Assembly (NCBI GenBank): GCA_000759655.1 | Contig: KN173898.1 | Span: 2,055 to 16,919 of the forward strand | Origin: Acidicaldus organivorans | GTDB lineage: Bacteria > Pseudomonadota > Alphaproteobacteria > Acetobacterales > Acetobacteraceae | Reading direction: 5' to 3' | DNA length: 14,865 nucleotides | Shown: positions 7,105 to 14,668 of the stretch, piece after piece | How the letters are laid out: the number at the start of each line of letters is the position of its first letter | Position numbering within the stretch: the stretch's first letter is position 1 | Position numbers and translations under genes: made by a program | The notes under the pieces: generated by a model | What the model saw: only the letters and a program-made list of their open reading frames with translations | What the model was told of the DNA's origin: nothing | The model's database searches: none

Positions 7105-8039
7105 TGCTCGAGGTCGCGGCGATCGACGTCTATTACGGGTCGAGCCACATCCTGCAGGGCGTCTCGCTCGCCGTGACGGCGGGCGAGGTGGCGGTGCTGC
7201 TCGGCCGCAACGGGGCGGGGAAGACCACCACGTTCCGCGCCATCATGGGTCTCACCCCGCCCCGGCGCGGCGTAATCCGTTTCGAGGGAAGAACGATCAG
7301 CGGGGCCCCGCCGCATACCATCGTCCGCGCCGGGCTCGGGCTTGCCCCGAGCGGGCGGCGGCTCTTCGGCGATCTCACCGTCGCCGAGAACCTCGCCCTC
7401 GCCGAACGCCCGGGCGGGCCGTGGACGCGCGCGCGCGTGCTCGGGCTTGTCCCGAGCAGGCGGCGGCACTTCGGCGGTCTCACCGTCGCCGAGCCCCTCG
7501 CCCTCGCCGACCGCCCGGGCGGGCCGTGCACGCGCGCGCGCGTGCTCGGGCTTTTCCCCAAGCTCGCCGAGCTCGCCCCGCGGCGTGCGGCCTTCCTCTC
7601 CGGGGGCGAGCCCCTCGGTCGGCTCATCGAGGCGCAGGAGCCGGGGCTGGGAGCGAAGGGCGCGGGCGATCTTCAGCATCTGCTGCTCGCCCCGCGGCGT
7701 GCGGCCTTCCTCTCCGGGGGCGAGCAGCAGATGCTGAAGATCGCCCGCGCCCTTCTCTCCCAGCCCCGGCTCCTGCTCCTCGATGAGCCGACCGAGGGGC
7801 TCGCCCCCGTCGTGGTGCGTGAGCTCGGCGGCTGGATCCGCGGCATGCGCGCCGAGGGGCTCGCGATTCTGATGGCCGAGCAGAATGCGCGGTTCGCCCT
7901 CGCCCTCGCCGATCGCGGTTATGTGATGGAAAAGGGCCGCATCCTGCGCGAGGGCGAAGCGGCCCAACTCCTCGAAAGCCCGGAGCTTGCCACCCACCTC
8001 GCCTTGGGCCCCCGTTCGCGTCCTGCCGAAAACGCTTGA
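7104..8039 (+). CDS. livF: Branched-chain amino acid-type ABC transporter ATPase (LivF family) with internal duplications
   Basis: The second ATPase of the importer. Walker A is GRNGAGKTT at 34-42, Walker B is LLLLDE at 223-228, and the C-terminal part (ILMAEQNARFALALADRGYVMEKGR) is ordinary LivF. At 311 residues it is about 73 longer than LivF. Two insertions explain this exactly: a second, diverged copy of residues 78-112 at 113-147, and 38 residues at about 169-206 encoded by an inverted copy of the gene's own downstream sequence plus a repeat of 40 bases. As a result the signature LSGGE occurs twice (165-169 and 203-207). Removing both gives 238 residues. The insertions fall in the helical subdomain between the Q-loop region and the signature, so function is doubtful although the frame is open. 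The start overlaps the livG stop (ATGA-type). Alternatives are a pseudogene in the making or an assembly error. Confidence 0.85.
   Translation: MLEVAAIDVYYGSSHILQGVSLAVTAGEVAVLLGRNGAGKTTTFRAIMGLTPPRRGVIRFEGRTISGAPPHTIVRAGLGLAPSGRRLFGDLTVAENLALAERPGGPWTRARVLGLVPSRRRHFGGLTVAEPLALADRPGGPCTRARVLGLFPKLAELAPRRAAFLSGGEPLGRLIEAQEPGLGAKGAGDLQHLLLAPRRAAFLSGGEQQMLKIARALLSQPRLLLLDEPTEGLAPVVVRELGGWIRGMRAEGLAILMAEQNARFALALADRGYVMEKGRILREGEAAQLLESPELATHLALGPRSRPAENA
7335..7544. repeat. 105-base tandem duplication inside livF
   Basis: Unit 1 (7335-7439) and unit 2 (7440-7544) align without gaps, with eight differences. The nine bases CTCGGGCTT occur at 7335, 7440 and 7545, so the duplication is bounded by a short direct repeat the gene would have had anyway. 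Unit 1 reads like standard LivF (GRRLFGDLTVAENLALAER). Unit 2 carries seven amino acid changes (A to V, G to R, L to H, D to G, N to P, E to D, W to C) and no silent one. Confidence 0.95.
7571..7724. repeat. 40-base direct repeat flanking the inverted segment in livF
   Basis: The 40 bases at 7571-7610 recur without change at 7685-7724, an offset of 114 bases. They encode the APRRAAFLSGGE segment in both places, which is why the ABC signature appears twice. The 74 bases between the two copies are the inverted segment described separately. Confidence 0.93.
7601..7809. repeat. 93-bp inverted repeat inside livF
   Basis: Bases 7601-7693 are the reverse complement of 7717-7809 with two mismatches (both C where the true arm predicts A, within 7620-7660), separated by 23 bases. 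The right arm is the native Walker B region of livF and the left arm is the extra copy. The outermost ten bases (CGGGGGCGAG and CTCGCCCCCG) and the inner GCTCGCCCC/GGGGCGAGC are short inverted repeats that the undisturbed gene would already contain, exactly where the junctions lie. Confidence 0.93.
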
Positions 8040-8077
8040 ACTTTCCCCATTGCCCGCGATCTAATGAGGGGAGATCC

Positions 8078-8099
8078 CCGAAGGGCGCGTGCCCTTCGG
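8078..8099 (+). terminator. Hairpin between the transporter operon and acoA
   Basis: CCGAAGGG (8078-8085) pairs with CCCTTCGG (8092-8099) around a 6-base loop, 39 bases after the livF stop codon. There is no T-run on the plus strand (AAAAG follows), so it may be a weak terminator, a processing or stability hairpin, or part of the aco leader. A second, overlapping small stem GGGGA/TCCCC is at 8068-8079. Confidence 0.42.
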
Positions 8100-8144
8100 A
8101 AAAGTAGATGTTTCGGATAACGAAAAACCCTTGGAGGAAACGCC

Positions 8145-9131
8145 ATGCCGGACGCCGAGACGCCTCTGCAGCACAGCCGCGACTTCCTGCTCGAAGCCTA
8201 TCGCCGGATGGCCACCATCCGCCGCTTCGAGGAGCGGGTGCACGAGCTTTTCGCCGCGGGCAAGCTCCCGGGCTTCGTTCATCTCTATGCCGGGGAGGAA
8301 GCCTCGGCGGTCGGGATCTGCAGCCAGCTCGACGAGCGGGACGCCATCACCTCGACCCATCGCGGCCACGGCCACTGCATCGCCAAGGGCTGCGACGTCA
8401 CCGGCATGATGAAGGAGCTCTATGGCAAGGCGGGCGGGCTCTGCGCCGGTAAGGGCGGGTCGATGCACATCGCCGATGTCGATAAGGGCATGCTCGGGGC
8501 CAACGGTATCGTGGGCGGCGGACCGCCGCTCGCCTGCGGGGCGGCGCTTGCCGCCAAGACGCTGAAGACGGGAGGGGTCGCGGTCGCCTTCGTCGGCGAT
8601 GGCGGCTCCAACCAGGGCACCACGCTCGAATCCTACAATCTCGCCAAGGTCTGGAATCTGCCGGTGATTTTCGTCATCGAGGACAATGGCTATGCCGAAT
8701 CGACCGCCTCCGCCTGGTCGGTGGCGGGAAGCCAGGTGGGGCGGGCGGCGGGCTTCGGCATGCCGGCGCGCGAGGTCGATGGGTTCGACTTCTTCGCCGT
8801 CTATGACGCAGCCCGCGAGGCGATCGGACGGGCCCGCGCCGGCGGCGGGCCGAGCCTCCTCCACGTCAAACTCGCCCGCTATTTCGGCCATTTCGAGGGC
8901 GATGCGATGACCTATCGCGCGCCGGGCGAGATCGAGCGGCTGCGCGCCGAACAGGATTGCCTCGCCCGCTTCCGCAAGCGGGTCGCCGCCTCCGGCCTCA
9001 TCGAGGAGGGGGAATTCGCCGCGCTCGAGAGAGAAATCGCCGACGAGATCGAGGCGGCGGTGGCGGCGGCCGAGGAAGACGCGATGCCACCGCCCGAGGC
9101 GGTGCTCACCGATGTTTATGTGAGCTATTGA
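8145..9131 (+). CDS. acoA: Acetoin dehydrogenase E1 component, alpha subunit
   Basis: With AcoB it forms the thiamine-diphosphate-dependent E1 that cleaves acetoin to acetaldehyde and an acetyl group passed to the lipoyl arm of AcoC, yielding acetyl-CoA in the cytoplasm. The 328-residue length fits AcoA/PdhA. THRGHGHCIAKG at 71-82 and the diphosphate/Mg-binding motif GDGGSNQG at 151-158 with its distal N181 (EDNGYAES) are intact, as is the substrate-channel block GKGGSMHIAD at 103-111. GGAGG (8133-8137) lies seven bases before the ATG. The gene is 105 bases after livF and begins the acoABC operon. Pyruvate dehydrogenase E1 alpha is close in sequence; the hydrolase-fused AcoC downstream favours acetoin or a related 2-hydroxyketone. 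Confidence 0.88.
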   Translation: MPDAETPLQHSRDFLLEAYRRMATIRRFEERVHELFAAGKLPGFVHLYAGEEASAVGICSQLDERDAITSTHRGHGHCIAKGCDVTGMMKELYGKAGGLCAGKGGSMHIADVDKGMLGANGIVGGGPPLACGAALAAKTLKTGGVAVAFVGDGGSNQGTTLESYNLAKVWNLPVIFVIEDNGYAESTASAWSVAGSQVGRAAGFGMPAREVDGFDFFAVYDAAREAIGRARAGGGPSLLHVKLARYFGHFEGDAMTYRAPGEIERLRAEQDCLARFRKRVAASGLIEEGEFAALEREIADEIEAAVAAAEEDAMPPPEAVLTDVYVSY

Positions 9132-9143
9132 GGGGAGGGCGCC

Positions 9144-10151
9144 ATGGCACGCAAGACCTATCGCGAGGCGCTGAATGAGGCGCTCCGGCTCGAGATGCGG
9201 CGCGATCCCACCGTCATCGTCATGGGCGAGGACAATGCGGGCGGCATGGGCGCGCCCGGCGAGGACGATGCCTGGGGCGGGGTGATGGGCGTGACCAAGG
9301 GGTTGATGCCCGAATTCGGCCGCGAGCGGGTGCTCGATACGCCGATCTCGGAAAGCGCCTTCATCGGCGCGGCGGTGGGCGCGGCGGTGATGGGGCTGCG
9401 CCCGGTCGCTGAATTGATGTTCGTCGATTTCATGGGCGTGTGTTTCGACCAGATCTTCAACCAGGCCGCCAAGTTCCGCTACATGTTCGGCGGCCGGGCC
9501 AAGACCCCGGTGGTGATCCGCACCATGTATGGCGGGGGCCTGCGCGCCGCCTCGCAGCACAGCCAGTGCCTCTATCCGCTCTTCACCCACATCCCCGGCC
9601 TCAAGGTGGCGCTGCCCGCCACCCCCTATGACGCCAAGGGGCTGATGATCCAGGCGATCCGCGATGACGATCCGGTGATCTTCTTCGAACACAAGGCGCT
9701 CTATGACCTTCCTGGCGAGGTGCCGGATGAGGCCTACACCGTGCCGTTCGGCGAGGCGTCGATCACCCGCGAGGGGAAGGACGTCACCATCGTCGCCTTC
9801 GGCCGGATGGTGCATCTCGCCAACGAGGTCGCCGACCGGCTGCGGCGCGACAAGATCGGGGTGACGGTGGTTGATCCGCGCACCACCTCGCCGCTCGATG
9901 AGGAGACCATCCTCGATGCGGTGGCGGAGACCGGGCGGGTGGTGATCGTCGATGAGGCGCATCCGCGCTGTTCGATGGCGGCCGACATCGCCCGGCTGGT
10001 GGCCGAGCAGGCCTTCGACGATCTCAAGGCGCCCATCCGCACCCTCACCGCGCCGCACACGCCGGTGCCGTTCTCGCCGGCGCTCGAGGATGCCTATCTC
10101 CCCTCGGCGGCGCGGCTCGAGGAGATGGTGCGAAGCCTGATGCGGGCCTGA
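9144..10151 (+). CDS. acoB: Acetoin dehydrogenase E1 component, beta subunit
   Basis: Partner of AcoA in the E1 heterotetramer, 335 residues as usual. Family blocks in order: TYREALNEALRLEM, the GEDNAGGMGAPGEDDAWGG stretch typical of acetoin/2-oxo acid E1 beta, RVLDTPISESAFIGAAVGAA, the pyrimidine-binding region with FVDFMGVCFDQIFNQAAKFRYM, and a C-terminal transketolase domain with VTVVDPRTTSPLDEETI and IVDEAHPRCSMAADIA. The glutamate in PISES is the expected cofactor-activating residue. It starts 12 bases after acoA behind a GAGGGGAGGG site, and acoC follows 13 bases after its stop. Confidence 0.88.
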   Translation: MARKTYREALNEALRLEMRRDPTVIVMGEDNAGGMGAPGEDDAWGGVMGVTKGLMPEFGRERVLDTPISESAFIGAAVGAAVMGLRPVAELMFVDFMGVCFDQIFNQAAKFRYMFGGRAKTPVVIRTMYGGGLRAASQHSQCLYPLFTHIPGLKVALPATPYDAKGLMIQAIRDDDPVIFFEHKALYDLPGEVPDEAYTVPFGEASITREGKDVTIVAFGRMVHLANEVADRLRRDKIGVTVVDPRTTSPLDEETILDAVAETGRVVIVDEAHPRCSMAADIARLVAEQAFDDLKAPIRTLTAPHTPVPFSPALEDAYLPSAARLEEMVRSLMRA

Positions 10152-10164
10152 GAGGGAGGGACGG

Positions 10165-11304
10165 ATGGCCGAGACCACGGGGGAGGGGGCGGCGATGGAG
10201 AGCGGGCGGCTTCATCTCCTCACCATGCCGAAATGGGGCCTCGCCATGACCGAGGGCACCCTCACCGCCTGGCTCGCCGAGCCGGAGGCGGAGGTCACCG
10301 AGGGCCAGCCGCTCGCCGAGATCGAGACGGCGAAAATCGCCAATGTGGTGGAAAGCCCCGGCGCCGGCGTTTTCCATCCGCTGGTCGAGGTGGGCCAGGT
10401 GGTGCCGGTGGGGGGCGTGCTCGGCATCATCGCCCCGCCCGGCACCGACCGGGCGGTGATCGAGGCGTTCGCCGCCGAACGCGCCGCCGTCCCTGCCGAG
10501 CCCGCCGCCGCGGCCGAACCCGAGAGCGGCACGGTGCATACGCCGGCCGGGCCGCTCGCCTACCGCCGCGAGGGCGGGGGCGCGGGGCTTCCCGCGGTGC
10601 TCCTCCACGGCTTCGGCGGGGATGGGGAGAACTTCCTCTTTCTCCTCGAGCCGCTCGCCGCAGACCGCCCGCTCTACGTGCTTGATCTTCCCGGACACGG
10701 CGCCTCGACCAAAGCGCTCGCCCGCGGCGATCTCGACGAACTCGCCCTTCTGCTCGAAGCAGCGCTCGAGGGGCTCGAGCTTTCGCGCTTTCACCTGCTC
10801 GGCCATTCGCTGGGAGGGGCGCTCGCGCTGGCCCTCGCCGAGCGGCAGAAGGCACGGGTGGCGAGCCTCGCCCTCATCGCGCCCTTCGGCGCGGGCCCGG
10901 CGGTGCCTGCCGACTATCTCGAGGCCTTCCTCGCCGCGAGCCGCAGGCGGGAGATGAAGACCGTGCTCGGCCGGCTTTTGGCCGATCCGGAGGCGGTCTC
11001 GACCTCGATGGTCGAGAGCGTGCTCAAGGCGCTTCGCGTCGATGGGGCGCGCGAGGCGCTCGGGCGGATCGCCGAGGCCACGCTCAAGGCGCCCGATCCA
11101 CGCCTTGCTGCGCTGTTCGCCGCCCCGCACGCCCCCGCCCTCGTGCTGTGGGGCGCGGAAGACCGTCTGCTCCCCCCGCCGGAGAGTCTGCCTGCCGGCG
11201 TGGTCTTCGAGCGCATCGCCGCCTCCGGGCACATGCCCCATCTCGAAGCGCCGCAGAAGATCGCTCCGCTCCTCGCCCGTCACTTCGCCGCCCATGACGG
11301 CTGA
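10165..11304 (+). CDS. acoC: Acetoin dehydrogenase E2 (lipoyl domain fused to alpha/beta hydrolase)
   Basis: Dihydrolipoamide acetyltransferase of the acetoin complex, moving the acetyl unit from E1 to CoA. The 379-residue protein has an N-terminal lipoyl domain at about 16-92 (MPKWGLAMTEG, lipoylation site K57 in EIETAKIA), an Ala/Pro/Glu-rich linker at about 103-124, and an alpha/beta hydrolase fold instead of the usual chloramphenicol-acetyltransferase-like core. The hydrolase triad can be read: S215 in GHSLGG, D333 in GAEDRLLP and H356 in SGHMPHLE. This fused architecture is characteristic of AcoC. No E3-binding domain is evident. The ATG at 10165 follows GAGGGAGGGACGG; a second in-frame ATG at codon 11 is possible. 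No lipoamide dehydrogenase gene follows, so E3 must be encoded elsewhere. Confidence 0.9.
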   Translation: MAETTGEGAAMESGRLHLLTMPKWGLAMTEGTLTAWLAEPEAEVTEGQPLAEIETAKIANVVESPGAGVFHPLVEVGQVVPVGGVLGIIAPPGTDRAVIEAFAAERAAVPAEPAAAAEPESGTVHTPAGPLAYRREGGGAGLPAVLLHGFGGDGENFLFLLEPLAADRPLYVLDLPGHGASTKALARGDLDELALLLEAALEGLELSRFHLLGHSLGGALALALAERQKARVASLALIAPFGAGPAVPADYLEAFLAASRRREMKTVLGRLLADPEAVSTSMVESVLKALRVDGAREALGRIAEATLKAPDPRLAALFAAPHAPALVLWGAEDRLLPPPESLPAGVVFERIAASGHMPHLEAPQKIAPLLARHFAAHDG

Positions 11305-11386
11305 GCGGGGCCCGCGCTGAGGCGAGGGGGTGTCCCTCGGGCGGCGGTGGGGTGACGGGGAGGCGCTCTGCCCCTATAACGGGGCC

Positions 11387-12355
11387 ATGGAAGGCAAGGG
11401 CGCGGGAGGTGCCGGGATCGGGCCGGGGGTGGGCGTGGTGAGCGGGGCGGATGCCGCCTATTTTCCGTTGCTCGCCGAACTCATCGCCTCTCTCCACGAC
11501 GCGGCCCCCGGCCTTCCGGTCGGGGTGATCGACGCGGGGCTCGACGCCCATCAACGGCGCGCGCTCGAGCGCGAGGGCGCGATCATCCGCCCCTTCGCTC
11601 CGCGGAGCCGGGAGCAGGCGCGGGCGCTCGCCCGCCGCCCGGCCTTGGCGGTGAATTTCGCCAAGCTCTGGCTCGATGAGCTCTTCCCCGAATTCGCGAC
11701 CCTCCTCTTCATCGATGCCGATTGCTGGGTGCAGGAGGGGGCGGTGCTCGCCCTGATTGCGGATGCGGCAGCAACGGGAGCGCTCGCCGTCGTCCCCTCC
11801 CTGCTCGTCGCCCAGGACCTCACCATCCCGGTGCGCTGGTGGCTCGGGCTTTTCCCCGAACTCCGCACCTTCAACCGCAAGAACGGCCGCCACGCCCGCC
11901 TCCCCCGCGCCCTCCGCCGCCGCCTCGACCCAAGCCCCGATCTCAATGCCGGGGTTTACGCGCTCCGCCGCGAAAGCCGCTACTGGCCGCGTCTTCGCTT
12001 CTGGCAGAGCGAGATCCTCCGCCGCGGCGGCAAGCCCTTCACCACCGACGGGCTCGCCATGGCGCTCGCCGCCTACGCCGACGGCCTCCCCCTCGCCCTG
12101 CTTCCCGCCACCTGCAACGCCGCCGACCGCTGGCTGTTCGACCCGGAGGCGATGGCGCTCACCCTCTGCCAGCCGCCCTATGAGCGGATCGGCATCGTCC
12201 ATCTCGCCAACCAGAAAAAAGTGCGCTTCGACCCCGAAGCCCGGGTGAGGATCCCCGACCGCTCGGGGCGGCTTCACGAGATCGGCCTCCGTTATCCCTA
12301 CTTTGCAAACAGAGCGGCGCGGGTCCACCTTGCCCTGGCCAGCGAGAGAGGCTAG
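11387..12355 (+). CDS. Putative glycosyltransferase (GT-A fold, GT8-like)
   Basis: A cytoplasmic protein of 322 residues with GT-A glycosyltransferase features: an N-terminal [21 protein letters not shown] strand-helix, [11 protein letters not shown] at 91-101, the metal/nucleotide-sugar DxD motif in FIDADCWVQ (D110, D112), and [12 protein letters not shown] at 186-197, where the NAG and following residues match GT8-type acceptor/donor loops. The PTGL-like late motif is not obvious, so the family call is tentative, and donor and acceptor are unknown. The frame opens earlier (GTG 11330), but the first 19 codons do not resemble the fold, so ATG 11387 is preferred. No strong ribosome site precedes it; CTATAA immediately upstream could be a -10 box of a nearly leaderless transcript. 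The stop lies 29 bases before recA. Confidence 0.55.
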   Translation: MEGKGAGGAGIGPGVGVVSGADAAYFPLLAELIASLHDAAPGLPVGVIDAGLDAHQRRALEREGAIIRPFAPRSREQARALARRPALAVNFAKLWLDELFPEFATLLFIDADCWVQEGAVLALIADAAATGALAVVPSLLVAQDLTIPVRWWLGLFPELRTFNRKNGRHARLPRALRRRLDPSPDLNAGVYALRRESRYWPRLRFWQSEILRRGGKPFTTDGLAMALAAYADGLPLALLPATCNAADRWLFDPEAMALTLCQPPYERIGIVHLANQKKVRFDPEARVRIPDRSGRLHEIGLRYPYFANRAARVHLALASERG

Positions 12356-12384
12356 GCAAAATCCGGGCAACAGGAGCGTTGGCG

Positions 12385-13405
<1,021 letters not shown>

Positions 13406-13413
<8 letters not shown>

Positions 13414-13873
13414 CGCCCCGCCGGCCCCCCTCGGGCTCGCGCTGGAGCCGGCCGATCACGAGCTGATCGCCGCGGCGCGCGCCACGCTTGCCAAGTTCCA
13501 CCGCCCGCCCTGGCACCGGCTCGCCGCCGCCATCCGCGGCCGCGACGGGCGGATCGCCACCGGCATCCATATCGGGGCCACCATCGGGCGGCTTTCGGTC
13601 TGCGCCGAGGCGGTGGCTTTGGGCCGCGCCATCATGGAGGGGGATGGGCGGATTGCGGTGATCGCCGCGTTGCGCGCGCCGAAACCCGGTGAAGCGGAGC
13701 GCGAGCCCGCGCTCGTCGCCCCCTGCGGGGCGTGCCGGGAGATGATCTATGATTTCGACCCGGAGGCGCTGGTCATCGTCCCCCATGCCGAGCACGGGGC
13801 GGTGAAGCTTCCCATCCGCGCCCTGCTCCCCGTCCCCTATCCGCGGCTTCTCCCGGGCGGCACGCCCGACTGA
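13406..13873 (+). CDS. Cytidine deaminase-like protein
   Basis: Zinc-dependent deaminase of the cytidine/nucleoside deaminase fold. The zinc/catalytic signatures are CAE at C66-E68 ([15 protein letters not shown]) and PCGACR at 106-111 (C107, C110), with [15 protein letters not shown] before them, as in Cdd-like proteins. Numbering assumes a start at CTG 13406; there is no in-frame ATG nearby, and the conserved part begins at about [16 protein letters not shown]. Candidate starts are CTG 13406 (GGGAGGAG at 13394-13401, four bases before), CTG 13442, and GTG 13349 inside recA. CTG 13406 would overlap the end of recA by eight bases, suggesting coupling. At about 155 residues it fits small bacterial deaminases. 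The true substrate (cytidine or another nucleoside/base) is not evident. It converges on the SDR gene 27 bases later. Confidence 0.75.
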
Positions 13874-14260
13874 ACGCGCGGCCGGACGCCGCCGTCACGT
13901 TCATTCCGGAATGGAAACGGCGGGGCCGGGCATCAGATGCTGGCCGCCATCGAGGGCGATCATCTGGCCGGTGAAGGAGGGGAGCATGAGGCCCATCAGC
14001 ACCGCGCTCGCCACCTCTTCCGGTCGGGCCGGGCGCTTGAGGGGAAGGCTCGCCACCTGGGCGGCGAAATGATCGGGGCTCTGGCGCGGGCTGGGCAGGG
14101 TGGGGCCGGGGCCGATCCCGAAGACGCGGATGCGCGGGGCGAGCGCGAGCGCCAGCGTCTGGGTGAGCGTCCAGAGCCCGGCCTTGGAGAGGGTGTAGGA
14201 GATGAAATGCCCGGTAGGGGCGAAGACGCGCTGGTCGAGCAGATTGACGATCACCCCCTC

Positions 14261-14668
14261 CTTCGCCGCGGGCAGCGCCTTGGCGAAGCCCTGCGCCAGG
14301 ACGAAGGGGACGCGGAGATTGACCTCCATGTGCTGCGTCCAGCTCTCGCGCGTGGCGTCATACCATTCGTCGCGCTCGAAGAGCGAGGCGTTGTTGACCA
14401 GCACGCCGAGCGGGCCGAGCGCGACGAATGGTATGACGCCACGCGCGAGAGCTGGACGCAGCACATGGAGGTCAATCTCCGCGTCCCCTTCGTCCTGGCG
14501 CAGGGCTTCGCCGCGGGCAGCGCCTTGGCGAAGCCCTGCGCCAGGACGAAGGGGACGCGGAGATTGACCTCCATGTGCTGCGTCCAGCTCTCGCGCGTGG
14601 CGTCATACCATTCGTCGCGCTCGAAGAGCGAGGCGTTGTTGACCAGCACGCCGAGCGGGCCGAGCGCG
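14261..14668. repeat. 163-base direct repeat in the SDR gene
   Basis: Bases 14261-14423 recur identically at 14506-14668, offset 245. Each copy encodes, on the minus strand, the LGPLGVLVNNASLFERDEWY to GFAKALPAA segment. The 82 bases between the copies are an inverted copy of part of the same segment. Identity is complete over 163 bases, so the event is very recent, or a sequencing/assembly artefact. Confidence 0.95.
14282..14512. repeat. 97-bp perfect inverted repeat in the SDR gene
   Basis: Bases 14416-14512 are the exact reverse complement of 14282-14378 (spacer 37 bases) and, because of the direct repeat, also of 14527-14623 (spacer 14 bases). The ends of the inverted copy coincide with short natural inverted repeats in the gene: CGAGCGCG against CGCGCTCG on one side, and CTTCGCC against GGCGAAG on the other. 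Confidence 0.95.

Noticed and set aside
7335-7809. Repeats in livF considered as a CRISPR array or a miniature mobile element.
   Set aside because: Units are copies of the gene's own coding sequence with no spacers, target-site duplications, terminal inverted repeats or foreign sequence.
7083-7997. A minus-strand open frame in which a LivF-like Walker B segment can be read in sense.
   Set aside because: The LivF-like piece comes only from the inverted self-copy (7601-7693). It lacks Walker A and the rest of the domain, so it is a by-product of the rearrangement.
8040-8144. Search for a sigma-54 promoter (TGGCAC-N5-TTGCA) before acoA, as in some other aco operons.
   Set aside because: No match to the GG/GC-spaced elements was seen in this gap.
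8061-10178. A 705-codon minus-strand open frame opposite acoA and acoB.
   Set aside because: It is His/Arg/Gly-rich antisense with no domain, opposite two textbook E1 subunits. Such shadows are common in GC-rich DNA.
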